From: Flavobacterium aquaticum
GTDB lineage: Bacteria > Bacteroidota > Bacteroidia > Flavobacteriales > Flavobacteriaceae
DNA: 64,000 bases
Direction: 5' to 3'
Assembly: GCF_003259835.1 (NCBI RefSeq)
Contig: NZ_QLMI01000006.1
Coordinates: forward strand, 1-64,000
This document shows positions 1 through 8,012 of this stretch, in pieces. The position numbers were made by a program, and so were the translations under genes. The stretch's first letter is position 1. Every line of letters begins with the position of its first letter. The notes below the pieces were generated by a model. That model ran no database searches and was not told the origin of the DNA. It saw nothing but the letters and a program-made list of their open reading frames with translations.

Positions 1-609
1 TTTTTCAACTTTTTTTAAAGTTTTTTTGATTTGTTTAATCTTCAGCTTGTGTATGAACTTCTGCTCTAATGCGGGTGCAAAAGTAGAAATCTTTTCCGTA
101 ACCACAAGTCTTTTACAATCTTTTTTTATTCTTTTTTTTCATGTTTTTCTTAACATACTGATAACAAGGATTTAATATAAGAAAGTTTTTTTTGGTTTAA
201 CCGCAAGTCCCGAAGCCTCGGGACGCGAAGGTGGCGCGATGGTCGCGAAGAGGTTTATTAAACATATAAGTCAGATAAGTTTTTCTTTACTTATATTATA
301 GTATAGATAAAGTTCATAAAAGAGGTTTGGTGGGTTGTGGGCTTAACTGCGTTAAGCGGTAGCCTGCTGCGCAGGAGATTCCTACTTCGGCGGAATGACA
401 AGTTCAAATTCAAGGGCAAAGTGTTGCTCGCTTCGCGAGCTAGTGGGATGGTTATCTGAAATAGAAGAAGTCTTATCTAGCCCCGATGGGAGTGGAAATC
501 CTTTTTTTGCTTTATTTCGACAAGCTCAGCATGACAAAACTTTAAAAAAAATTGTAGCGGACAGCGGGACTGATAGTTTTATGGAATGCCGAACATGTGC
601 TTCTAAATA
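1..609. repeat. Repeat-rich intergenic region without a convincing gene
   Basis: No coding frame here has family features. The stretch is a patchwork of short hairpins. 207-224 is a 7-bp stem (GTCCCGA / TCGGGAC). 426-440 is GCTCGC / GCGAGC. 359-371 contains CTGCTGCGCAGG. Around 376-402 lies a segment ending GGCGGAATGACAAG, which resembles a shorter segment at 3189-3212. 477-572 is a block beginning TCTAGCCCCGATGGGAG and ending GTAGCGGACAGCGGGACT, with TTTCGACAAGCTCAGCATGAC inside; a near copy of that inner segment recurs at 27190-27212. From memory, such blocks are dispersed repeats in Flavobacterium genomes, which I cannot check here. Confidence 0.6.
78..107 (-). promoter_or_regulatory. Promoter for a gene left of the window
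   Basis: On the minus strand TACTTTTG (78-85) matches the Bacteroidota -7 consensus TAnnTTTG. TTG (105-107) lies 19 nt upstream as the -33 element. No start codon follows before the left edge, so positions 1-70 would be the untranslated leader of a gene outside the window. Confidence 0.6.
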
Positions 610-1842
610 TTAATCGAAACGTATTGCTTTTACTGGTGAAATTTTGGTGATGATGTAAGATGGAATTAATAAAACCAACAAACAAACGATTACGGTTCCG
701 ATATTTAATAATGCGATGTGGAGTAAATTGATACTTACTGGTGCTTCGCTTACGTAATAGTTCTCTGGATTGAGTTGGATTACGCCGAAGAATTTTTGAA
801 TTAACAATAAAGAAATAGCGATTAGATTTCCCCAAAATAATCCGCGGGCGATTAAATAAAAAGCGTTATACAGGAATATTTTTCGAACATTCCAATTATT
901 AGCTCCCATAGCTTTTAGAATTCCAATCATTTGGGTGCGTTCTAAAATTAGGACTAATAATGCGACTACCATGTTGATGGTGGCAACAACAATCATTACG
1001 ATTAGAATCACCAAAATGTTAAAATCAAACAATTTTAGCCATTCGAAAATGCTGTAATATTTTTCTTCGATGGTGATACTATTATAAGTAGGCGGAATTT
1101 CTTTGTAGACCTCCTCACCTTTTTCTTTGATTTTTGAGAAATCGTCTACGAAAACTTCGAATGCTCCGACTTCTGTTGGTTGCCATTTATTGATGAGTTG
1201 CACGTGGCGAATATCTCCTATTATATAAGTAGCATCGAATTCTTGAAAACCTGAGTTGAAAATTCCGGTGATTAGAAAGTTTCTTTTGTTCGGAAGTTTT
1301 CCGTTTTCTTTCATGAAAAAGGTTAGGAACTTATCTCCTACATTTAAATGAAGACGCTTGGCTAAGTATTCCGAAATCAAAACTTCGGTATTTAATTCGG
1401 ATTTTAGATTTGGAATTTTACCATCGACTAAATATTCTTCTAAATTGGTGAAATTATAATCTTTCCCAACACCTTTATATATGATTCCTTCGAATGCTTT
1501 TTCTGTACGAATAATTCCAGCTTTGCTTGCTACGGCTTGCACGTGACTAATTCCTTCTACATTTTTAAACTTAGGATAAAAACTTTGATTGATAGAAATG
1601 GGTTCGGTAGTAACTTGCGATTGATTATCATCGAAATTAGAAATAATAATGTGCCCGTTGAAAGCCGAAACTTTCTCGCGAATTTTATCTTGAAGTCCAA
1701 CACCCGTAGCTACCGCCATAATCATCATAATAATTCCGATGGCAATTGCCGTAATCGCAATTTTTATAATTGGCGAAGAAATACTACTTTTATAACTTTT
1801 AGCAGCAATTAGTCTTTTGGCTATGAAATATTCTAAATTCAA
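610..1842 (-). CDS. FtsX/LolE-type ABC transporter permease
   Basis: This 410-residue inner-membrane protein has the MacB/FtsX/LolCE layout: one N-terminal membrane helix (about residues 25-50), a long periplasmic domain, then three C-terminal helices (about 270-405). Family members work with an ABC ATPase to move lipoproteins or other cargo from the inner membrane; no ATPase gene is adjacent, so the cargo is unknown. A TTG start at 1842 is preferred. It gives the N-terminus M-N-L-E-Y-F-I-A-K-R typical of flavobacterial homologues and removes a large overlap with the divergent lipoprotein gene at 1850. An upstream in-frame ATG at 1923 would extend 27 residues into that gene. Family assignment is firm; the partner is inferred to be elsewhere. 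Confidence 0.85.
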   Translation of the reverse strand: MNLEYFIAKRLIAAKSYKSSISSPIIKIAITAIAIGIIMMIMAVATGVGLQDKIREKVSAFNGHIIISNFDDNQSQVTTEPISINQSFYPKFKNVEGISHVQAVASKAGIIRTEKAFEGIIYKGVGKDYNFTNLEEYLVDGKIPNLKSELNTEVLISEYLAKRLHLNVGDKFLTFFMKENGKLPNKRNFLITGIFNSGFQEFDATYIIGDIRHVQLINKWQPTEVGAFEVFVDDFSKIKEKGEEVYKEIPPTYNSITIEEKYYSIFEWLKLFDFNILVILIVMIVVATINMVVALLVLILERTQMIGILKAMGANNWNVRKIFLYNAFYLIARGLFWGNLIAISLLLIQKFFGVIQLNPENYYVSEAPVSINLLHIALLNIGTVIVCLLVLLIPSYIITKISPVKAIRFD

Positions 1843-1849
1843 GGTTTTT

Positions 1850-3133
1850 ATGACATCTAAATTATTTTTCAAAAGTACATTATTATTTTTTTCTTTACTA
1901 ATCGTTTCGTGTGGAAGTAGCAAAAAGGCTATTCCGCAGATAAAACCGAGTGCTGATTATAGTATTCCTAAAAACAGCCGAATTGAAACTGGTGCAGAAA
2001 CCTTATTTATGAGAAATATTGAATTATTAAAAGATAAAAAAGTAGGGGTTGTTGCAAATCAAACAAGTATTTCAGGTACAATTGAAGTTCATTACACCGA
2101 ATTTCCAAAAGAAGGGATTGAATCTTTCTATAAAAAAGAATATGTTCATTTAGTAGATGAATTAATTTGGGATAAAATAAATATCGTTAAAATCTTCGCT
2201 CCTGAACACGGCTTTAGAGGAACAGCTGATGCTGGTGAATTAATCGTTGATGGAAAAGACACCAAAACAAATTTACCGATTATCTCCCTTTACGGAAACA
2301 ATAAAAAGCCAAAACCAGAGCAATTAGAAGGAATTGACATCTTGGTTTTTGATTTGCAGGATGTAGGTGCACGATTTTACACTTATATATCTTCGTTGCA
2401 TTATGTAATGGAAGCTTGCGCTGAAAATAATATTCCGCTTTTGGTTTTAGACCGCCCAAATCCGAATGGAAGTATTATTGATGGTCCGATTTTAGAAAAG
2501 GAACATAAAAGTTTTGTTGGGATGCATGAAATTCCTGTTTTGCATGGGATGACGATTGGCGAGTATGCCAAAATGATTAACGGTGAAAAATGGCTGAAAG
2601 ACGGTTTACAATGTAACTTGACTGTTATTCCGTGTTTGAACTATTCGCACGATATGAAATACAGCTTACCTGTGAAGCCTTCGCCAAATTTACCGAATGA
2701 CCAATCGATTAATTTATATGCGAGTTTGTGCTTTTTTGAAGGTACGAATGTGAGTTTAGGTCGCGGTACCGAAAAGCAATTCCAAATATACGGTTCGCCA
2801 TTTTTACCTGAAAGCGAATTTGATTTCAGTTTTACTCCGCAACCTAATTTTGGAGCAAAAGATCCAGTTCATAATGGAAAGTTATGCTTTGGTGAAGATT
2901 TAACCGAAATTAGAAAAATACATCGATTAGAATTAAAATGGTTATTAAAAGCCTACGAAAACACAGCAGATAAAACCGCTTTCTTTAATGATTTCTTTAC
3001 CAAATTAGCCGGAACCAAAAAACTCCGCGAACAAATTGAAGCCGGAATGTCCGAAAAAGAAATTAGAAAAACCTGGCAAGAAGGTTTGGAACAGTTTAAA
3101 GAAGTAAGAAAGAAGTATTTGATTTATGAGTGA
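1850..3133 (+). CDS. NamZ-like exo-beta-N-acetylmuramidase lipoprotein (DUF1343)
   Basis: This 427-residue protein begins with a lipoprotein signal, a hydrophobic helix followed by the lipobox LIVSC and GSS. It should be anchored in a membrane facing the periplasm or surface. The body is DUF1343, with family signatures EHGFRG, DLQDVGARFYTY and LDRPNPNG. Characterised DUF1343 proteins (NamZ, glycoside hydrolase family GH171) release MurNAc from the non-reducing end of peptidoglycan fragments, so a role in cell-wall recycling is likely. The ATG at 1850 is chosen because it puts the signal peptide at the N-terminus; an upstream in-frame ATG at 1817 would add 11 residues that overlap the divergent permease. 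The 7-bp gap between the two starts means each promoter lies inside the other gene. Confidence 0.85.
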   Translation: MTSKLFFKSTLLFFSLLIVSCGSSKKAIPQIKPSADYSIPKNSRIETGAETLFMRNIELLKDKKVGVVANQTSISGTIEVHYTEFPKEGIESFYKKEYVHLVDELIWDKINIVKIFAPEHGFRGTADAGELIVDGKDTKTNLPIISLYGNNKKPKPEQLEGIDILVFDLQDVGARFYTYISSLHYVMEACAENNIPLLVLDRPNPNGSIIDGPILEKEHKSFVGMHEIPVLHGMTIGEYAKMINGEKWLKDGLQCNLTVIPCLNYSHDMKYSLPVKPSPNLPNDQSINLYASLCFFEGTNVSLGRGTEKQFQIYGSPFLPESEFDFSFTPQPNFGAKDPVHNGKLCFGEDLTEIRKIHRLELKWLLKAYENTADKTAFFNDFFTKLAGTKKLREQIEAGMSEKEIRKTWQEGLEQFKEVRKKYLIYE

Positions 3134-3255
3134 TGATGGAAGCTGGATGTTAAAACACGAATTTCACGAATTTTCACTAATAAAATTTTAGATTCCTAAC
3201 GGAATGACAAGGTTGCGACAAAAACTGAACACTTTCAACTGAACACTGACCACTT
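3134..3255. repeat. Short intergenic repeat cluster
   Basis: Three repeat-like segments fill this gap: ACACGAATTTCACGAATTTTC (about 3155-3175), AGATTCCTAACGGAATGACAA (3190-3210; compare 376-402), and a degenerate duplication of CTGAACACT (about 3224-3247). No gene is visible. Confidence 0.5.
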
Positions 3256-3753
3256 TTAAAGCGGCAACTTCTCCTTCATTTTCTCCACAATATTAAACGC
3301 TGCTGGACAAATCGCAACATTTTTCAAAGTTAAATCTGAGATTTGTTGAAATTTCTTTCTGTCCGTATGAGGGAATTCTCGGCAGGCTTTTGGGCGGACA
3401 TCGTAGATAAAACATTTGTTGTCACTATCTAAAAACGTACATGGAACACTTTTTAAAACGTAATCATTATCTTCATCAATGCGAAGATATTGGTCAATAA
3501 ATTGTTGTGGTTTTTGACGAAAACTCTTTGAAATTCGTTCAATATCAGCCGAAGTAAACAACGGTCCGGTTGTCTTGCAACAATTGGCACACTCCAAACA
3601 ATCCGTTTTTTTGAATTCGGCATCGTGTAAATCTTGCATTACATAATCCAAATTCTTGGGTGTTTTCTTTTTTAACTTGTCAAAATACTTTTTGGTTTCG
3701 TTATGCGTATCTTTGGCAAGTTTTCCGAGTTCGTTTAAATTTGGCTTTAGCAT
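3256..3753 (-). CDS. YkgJ-family cysteine cluster protein
   Basis: This 165-residue soluble protein belongs to the YkgJ/UPF0153 family, thought to bind zinc or iron through a cysteine cluster. The cysteines are visible as CLECANCCKTTGP (about residues 54-66) and then CTFLDSDNKCFIYDVRPKAC (about 104-123), followed by REFPHTDR. That arrangement and length match the family. The biochemical role is not established; proposals include metal chelation or oxidation of an N-terminal substrate. The gene is monocistronic in appearance. The start at 3753 is used because it follows an AT-rich gap and begins a complete helical N-terminus. Confidence 0.85.
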   Translation of the reverse strand: MLKPNLNELGKLAKDTHNETKKYFDKLKKKTPKNLDYVMQDLHDAEFKKTDCLECANCCKTTGPLFTSADIERISKSFRQKPQQFIDQYLRIDEDNDYVLKSVPCTFLDSDNKCFIYDVRPKACREFPHTDRKKFQQISDLTLKNVAICPAAFNIVEKMKEKLPL

Positions 3754-3833
3754 TTTATGAATTTTCTACTGCAAAGTTACGATTTTGAATTTCGAATTTA
3801 GAATAACGAATGTTGAATTTTGAAATACAAACC

Positions 3834-4538
3834 ATGAAAGACCTTTTCGGAAAAGCCATTTTAGATTACCAAACCCATAATTCTCCCGAAGATTTAATTA
3901 CTGAAACTTCTATTTCGGAAGCCGATGAAATGAGCGTTTCTTATTTGTTTCGTGATTTTAAAGAGATGCCAAAATTGGAACAAAAAGCGTTACAATTGGC
4001 GAAAGGAAAAGTGTTAGACGTAGGCTGTGGTGCAGGAAGTCATGCTTTGTATTTGCAAGAAAAAGGTTTTGATGTTACGGCAATTGATATTTCAGAAAAC
4101 GCAATCAAAGCTTGTGAATTACGAGGTTTGAAAAATTGTAAAGTTTCGGATGTATTGAATTTAGATACTTCGGAAAAATTCGATACTATTCTTCTTTTGA
4201 TGAACGGAACAGGGATTTTCGGAAAAATGAATCAAATTTCGAAGTTCTTGCAAAAATTAAAATCGCTATTAAACGAAGGTGGACAAATTTTTATTGATAG
4301 TTCGGACCTAATTTATATGTACGACCAAGACGAAGACGGTGCTTACGAAGTTCCGGCGAATGGTTATTATGGCGAATTAACGTTCACTATTCAATATAAA
4401 GGAGAAACCGAAGACACTTTTGATTGGTTGTATTTGGATTATAACACACTTCAAAACGCAGCAATTGCAAATGGTTTAGAATGCGAATTGATTTTAGAAG
4501 GCGAACATTTTGATTATTTAGCTAAGTTATCGATATAA
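3834..4538 (+). CDS. Class I SAM-dependent methyltransferase
   Basis: This 234-residue protein has a Rossmann methyltransferase fold. Motif I, VLDVGCGAGSHALYL (about residues 60-74), forms the SAM-binding loop, and the following acidic residue is in VTAIDIS. A later LLLMNGTGIFG segment corresponds to motif IV. The substrate cannot be told from sequence. The ATG at 3834 gives M-K-D-L-F-G-K; an in-frame ATG at 3810 would add 8 residues from a low-complexity repeat-like stretch, so the later start is preferred. The gene ends at a bidirectional terminator shared with the convergent TonB-like gene. Confidence 0.85.
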   Translation: MKDLFGKAILDYQTHNSPEDLITETSISEADEMSVSYLFRDFKEMPKLEQKALQLAKGKVLDVGCGAGSHALYLQEKGFDVTAIDISENAIKACELRGLKNCKVSDVLNLDTSEKFDTILLLMNGTGIFGKMNQISKFLQKLKSLLNEGGQIFIDSSDLIYMYDQDEDGAYEVPANGYYGELTFTIQYKGETEDTFDWLYLDYNTLQNAAIANGLECELILEGEHFDYLAKLSI

Positions 4539-4542
4539 AAAC

Positions 4543-4577
4543 AAAAAATCCCAAAACTAATGATTTGGGATTTTTTA
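4543..4577. terminator. Bidirectional terminator
   Basis: The stem AAAATCCCAAA / TTTGGGATTTT has a 7-nt loop and A/T tracts on both sides. It sits between convergent genes and can serve both. Confidence 0.8.
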
Positions 4578-4578
4578 T

Positions 4579-4956
4579 TTATTTAAATGTCAAAGGCATT
4601 TTTAAATTAATACTGACTGGCTTTCCTCCTCTTGAAGCGGGTTGCCATTTTGGAGCTTTTCGTAAAACGCGAATTAACTCTATCGCCGAATTCGTTCCTA
4701 AATCGCGAAGCACTTTTACATTTTTTACTTCTCCATTTTCATTAACAGTAAATTCAAAAACGATTTGTCCTTTTTTCTCTACTGTTTGGGTGTCAAAATT
4801 TGCAATTATATAATCGTAAAATTTATCAATCCCTCCGTTTTGAAATTTGGCATCAATAAAATCGCCTCCCAAATACACTTCGTCTTCTCCTCCAATTTGA
4901 GAAAAACTTAGATTAGAAAACAAAACAAATACAGCTAATACTAAAAACTTCTTCAT
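4579..4956 (-). CDS. Small TonB C-terminal-domain protein
   Basis: This 125-residue protein has an N-terminal signal peptide (hydrophobic segment ending SFSQ) and then a single TonB C-terminal-like domain. The signs are IVFEFTVNENGEVKNVKVL, then an alpha-helical ELIRVLRKAPKW and P-A-S-R-G-G-K-P-V. Full TonB proteins have a membrane anchor and a Pro-rich linker, both missing here, so this is a free periplasmic module rather than an energy transducer by itself. Such short forms are frequent in Flavobacteriaceae. It lies 5 bp downstream of queE and is probably cotranscribed with it, without an obvious functional link. Confidence 0.8.
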   Translation of the reverse strand: MKKFLVLAVFVLFSNLSFSQIGGEDEVYLGGDFIDAKFQNGGIDKFYDYIIANFDTQTVEKKGQIVFEFTVNENGEVKNVKVLRDLGTNSAIELIRVLRKAPKWQPASRGGKPVSINLKMPLTFK

Positions 4957-4961
4957 ATAAT

Positions 4962-5594
4962 TTAAGGAATATTCAAATATTTATGTGTTTGTAACGAAAC
5001 TCTCCATTTTGGATTATTCATCACATAATCAACTATTAAAGGTGTCATTTCTTCTTTTTTGCTCCACTCGGGTTGTAAAAACAAAATTGCTTTTGGATTT
5101 ACTTTTGCTGCTTGTTCTTCGGCAAAAATAAAATCGTGTTTATTGTAGATGATTACTTTTAATTCATTAGCGATATCGTAAGCACTTTGAACTGGCAATT
5201 TATTTTTCTTTGGCGACAAACAAAACCAATCCCAAGTTCCAGAAACTTCATAAGCTCCAGAAGTTTCAATATGTACTTTTAAATTTTGTGATTTTAGTTT
5301 AGAAGTCAGTAATGTCATATCCCAAGTTAAAGGTTCTCCTCCTGTTACCACAACTGTGTCGGCGTATTTTTTGGCATTGGCAACAATCACATCGGTATTC
5401 GTTGGTGGATGCAATTCCGCATTCCAACTTTCTTTTACATCGCACCAATGGCAACCTACATCGCAACCGCCAATTCTAATGAAATAAGCTGCTGTTCCTG
5501 TATGATATCCTTCGCCTTGAATCGTGTAAAACTCCTCCATTAAAGGCAACATTTCGCCTTTTTCAACCGCTAATTGTACTTCTTTTTGTAACAT
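4962..5594 (-). CDS. queE: 7-carboxy-7-deazaguanine synthase
   Basis: This 210-residue radical SAM enzyme converts 6-carboxy-tetrahydropterin to 7-carboxy-7-deazaguanine, a step toward preQ0 and queuosine. The N-terminus EEFYTIQGEGYHTGTAAYF is the QueE signature. The cluster-binding motif is C-DVG-C-HW-C (about residues 44-51), followed by TGGEPL (about 86-91), which contacts SAM. A second queuosine gene, queA, lies 11 kb away, so the pathway is present but scattered. A -7 element TATCTTTG at 5614-5621 supports a promoter immediately upstream. Confidence 0.92.
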   Translation of the reverse strand: MLQKEVQLAVEKGEMLPLMEEFYTIQGEGYHTGTAAYFIRIGGCDVGCHWCDVKESWNAELHPPTNTDVIVANAKKYADTVVVTGGEPLTWDMTLLTSKLKSQNLKVHIETSGAYEVSGTWDWFCLSPKKNKLPVQSAYDIANELKVIIYNKHDFIFAEEQAAKVNPKAILFLQPEWSKKEEMTPLIVDYVMNNPKWRVSLQTHKYLNIP

Positions 5595-5613
5595 CTTAAA
5601 TAAAAATAGTGGG

Positions 5614-5621
5614 CAAAGATA
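5614..5621 (-). promoter_or_regulatory. queE promoter, -7 element
   Basis: TATCTTTG on the minus strand fits TAnnTTTG, 20 bp upstream of the queE start. No clear -33 TTTG was found. Confidence 0.5.
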
Positions 5622-5685
5622 CGACTTGGAAGTTAGAATTTAGAAGTTAGCCCTCAGAATTTTGAAATTGTACTTGTCATTGTCC

Positions 5686-5716
5686 TTGAAATTTCCTCTG
5701 ATTTTAACTACATTTG
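5686..5716 (+). promoter_or_regulatory. Promoter of the HerA-like gene
   Basis: TTG (5686-5688) and TACATTTG (5709-5716), separated by 20 bp, fit the Bacteroidota -33/-7 promoter. The start codon is 20 bp downstream. Confidence 0.6.
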
Positions 5717-5735
5717 AAATTCAAAATACATCAAA

Positions 5736-7253
5736 ATGAGCAAGACAGAAGATTTTAGCAAACATATAAACGAAGGCTACGCTTGTAAAGGCGAATTCAT
5801 CACATTAGGTGGCGGAATTTTAGATGGCGAAGCGATTCCAAATACCCACGTAAATATTCCTTTGAAAACCTTAAACCGTCACGGATTAATTGCAGGAGCA
5901 ACAGGTACTGGAAAAACCAAAACCATTCAAGTACTTTCGGAACAATTATCGCAAAATGGAGTTCCGGTTTTAATGATGGATATTAAAGGTGATTTCTCTG
6001 GAATTGCTATGCCTGGCGAAGAAAAATCGTTTATTACAGAACGTCATGCTAAAATTTCGATTCCTTATGAAACGAAAGGGTTTCCTGTGGAATTAATGAC
6101 AATTTCAGAACAAAATGGAGTTCGACTACGAGCTACGGTTTCTGAATTTGGACCGGTTTTATTTTCTCGAATTTTAGATTTGAACGATACGCAAGCTGGC
6201 GTGGTTTCTATCATTTTTAAATATTGTGATGATAATAGTTTGCCATTATTGGATTTAAAAGATTTCAAAAAAGTTCTTAATTACGCAACCGAAGAAGGAA
6301 AAGCAGAATTTGAAGCCGAATACGGAAGAATTTCAACCAGTTCAACCGGTTCGATTTTGAGAAAAATTATCGAATTAGAACAACAAGGTGCGGAATTATT
6401 CTTTGGCGAAAAATCATTCGATATTCAAGATTTAATGCGAATTGACGAAAACGGAAATGGTTACGTGAACATCATGCGATTAACCGACATTCAAGACAAA
6501 CCGAAATTATTCTCAACTTTCATGCTAAGTTTATTAGCCGAAATTTACAATACAATGCCCGAACAAGGCGATGCTGGACGACCAGAATTGGTGATTTTTA
6601 TTGATGAAGCGCATTTGATTTTTGACGAAGCAAGCAAAGCTTTATTAAATCAAATTGAAACGATTGTGAAATTAATTCGCTCGAAAGGAATTGGAGTATA
6701 TTTCATTACCCAAAATCCGATGGATGTTCCAACGGGAGTTTTAGCGCAATTAGGTTTAAAAATTCAACATGCGTTAAGAGCTTTCACGGCAAATGATAGA
6801 AAAGCGATTAAAATGACAGCTGAAAATTATCCCGATACTGATTTTTATGAAACCGATGAAGTATTAACTTCGTTAGGAATTGGAGAAGCTTTTGTAACTG
6901 CATTAAGTGAAAAAGGAACTCCAACACCTTTAGTTGCCACTATGATGCGCGCACCAATGAGTAGAATGGATGTTTTAACAGAAAGTGAAATTGAAGCAAG
7001 CATCGCAAAATCGAAATTAGCGAAAAAATATAACGAGGTTGTTGACAGAGATAGTGCTTACGAAATGCTAAATAAAAAAATTGCCGAAGCGCAAGAAGTC
7101 GCAGCCGAACAAGAAGCAGAAAAACCAACCCGAAAAGCAAAAGAAGAACCAAGCACGGCTGAAGTAGTTGGGAAATCAATTACCAAAGTAGTTACGAGTG
7201 CGAGCTTTATCCGCGGCGCTTTTGGTTTATTAATGAAAATGTTTAAACGTTAA
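5736..7253 (+). CDS. HerA-like helicase/ATPase (DUF853)
   Basis: This 505-residue protein belongs to the DUF853 group of HerA/FtsK-like ATPases. Walker A is GATGTGKTKTIQ (about residues 53-64), and Walker B is LVIFIDEAHLIFD (about 285-297). The sensor region ITQNPMDVPTGVLAQLG lies near 330. HerA-type motors pump or unwind DNA, but this subgroup has no firmly assigned role. The C-terminal tail is Lys/Glu/Ala-rich (about 440-480), probably a coiled linker, and ends in a short hydrophobic patch. The stop overlaps the start of the next gene by one base (TAATG), which suggests translational coupling. Confidence 0.85.
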   Translation: MSKTEDFSKHINEGYACKGEFITLGGGILDGEAIPNTHVNIPLKTLNRHGLIAGATGTGKTKTIQVLSEQLSQNGVPVLMMDIKGDFSGIAMPGEEKSFITERHAKISIPYETKGFPVELMTISEQNGVRLRATVSEFGPVLFSRILDLNDTQAGVVSIIFKYCDDNSLPLLDLKDFKKVLNYATEEGKAEFEAEYGRISTSSTGSILRKIIELEQQGAELFFGEKSFDIQDLMRIDENGNGYVNIMRLTDIQDKPKLFSTFMLSLLAEIYNTMPEQGDAGRPELVIFIDEAHLIFDEASKALLNQIETIVKLIRSKGIGVYFITQNPMDVPTGVLAQLGLKIQHALRAFTANDRKAIKMTAENYPDTDFYETDEVLTSLGIGEAFVTALSEKGTPTPLVATMMRAPMSRMDVLTESEIEASIAKSKLAKKYNEVVDRDSAYEMLNKKIAEAQEVAAEQEAEKPTRKAKEEPSTAEVVGKSITKVVTSASFIRGAFGLLMKMFKR

Positions 7254-7621
7254 TGAAAGGATTTATTACTATTGGATTACTCATCCTTTCTAATGTTTTC
7301 ATGACATTGGCTTGGTATGGACACTTAAAATTCAAAGAGTTAAAATGGTTTGAAAACGCTGGGTTAATCACTATTGTTTTAATCAGTTGGGGATTGGCTT
7401 TGTTTGAATATTTCTTTCAAGTTCCTGCGAATAAAATTGGATATGAAGGCAATGGCGGTCCGTTTTCATTAATGCAATTGAAAGTGATTCAAGAAGTAAT
7501 TACTTTAGTGATTTTTGTGATCTTCTCAATGGTTTTCTTTAAGAACGAAACTTTTAAATGGAATCACGCAGTTGGGTTTTGTTTTTTAGTATTGGCGGTT
7601 TATTTTATATTTAAGAAGTAA
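7253..7621 (+). CDS. DMT-type small membrane protein (DUF486)
   Basis: This 122-residue integral membrane protein has four hydrophobic helices (about residues 3-20, 35-55, 75-98 and 103-120). The signatures LAWYGHLKF and GLALFEYFFQVPANKIGY are typical of DUF486, a half-sized relative of drug/metabolite transporters. Its substrate is unknown. Its ATG shares one base with the upstream stop codon, and a cupin gene follows after 4 bp, so the three genes look like an operon. Confidence 0.82.
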   Translation: MKGFITIGLLILSNVFMTLAWYGHLKFKELKWFENAGLITIVLISWGLALFEYFFQVPANKIGYEGNGGPFSLMQLKVIQEVITLVIFVIFSMVFFKNETFKWNHAVGFCFLVLAVYFIFKK

Positions 7622-7625
7622 CAAA

Positions 7626-7988
7626 ATGAAAAAATATTTTATCCAAAAAGCACCATTCGTAGTTCCAACCACTGATGGAAAATTGATTGAAGAACATCAC
7701 GGATTGGCAACTACAAACAATTCAGCGATTTCGATTGCTCACATGATTGCGCCACCTGGTTGGAGCGAACCTTTTCAAACTCCAGAATTTGATGAATACA
7801 CGTATATCATCAAAGGGAAAAAGCAATTCATCATCGAAGATGAAGCTGTAGTTTTAGAAGCAGGTCAATCGATTAAAATTGAGAAAAACACTCGCGTTCA
7901 ATATTCAAATCCGTTTGATGAACCGTGCGAATATTTGGCGATTTGTACGCCTGCATTTAGTATGGATTTGGTGAATAGAGAAGAATAA
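7626..7988 (+). CDS. Cupin-domain protein
   Basis: This 120-residue single-domain cupin has the two conserved strands. G-W-S-E-P-F-Q-T-P-E-F-D-E-Y-T-Y (about residues 45-60) corresponds to cupin motif 1, with Glu in place of some histidines. P-C-E-Y-L-A-I-C-T-P-A-F near the C-terminus corresponds to motif 2. Few metal-binding histidines are present, so it may bind a small ligand or act without metal. The substrate cannot be deduced. It is the last gene of a three-gene operon and is followed by a strong hairpin terminator. Confidence 0.75.
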   Translation: MKKYFIQKAPFVVPTTDGKLIEEHHGLATTNNSAISIAHMIAPPGWSEPFQTPEFDEYTYIIKGKKQFIIEDEAVVLEAGQSIKIEKNTRVQYSNPFDEPCEYLAICTPAFSMDLVNREE

Positions 7989-8012
7989 AAAAAGAGGCGA
8001 TTGCCTCTTTTT
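7988..8012. terminator. Bidirectional terminator
   Basis: AAAGAGGC / GCCTCTTT with a 4-nt loop is flanked by A and T runs between the convergent cupin and kmo genes. Confidence 0.85.

Noticed and set aside
395..613. 72-codon open frame in the left repeat region
   Set aside because: It runs across hairpin repeats, has no family features, and its codons follow the repeat sequence rather than coding pattern.
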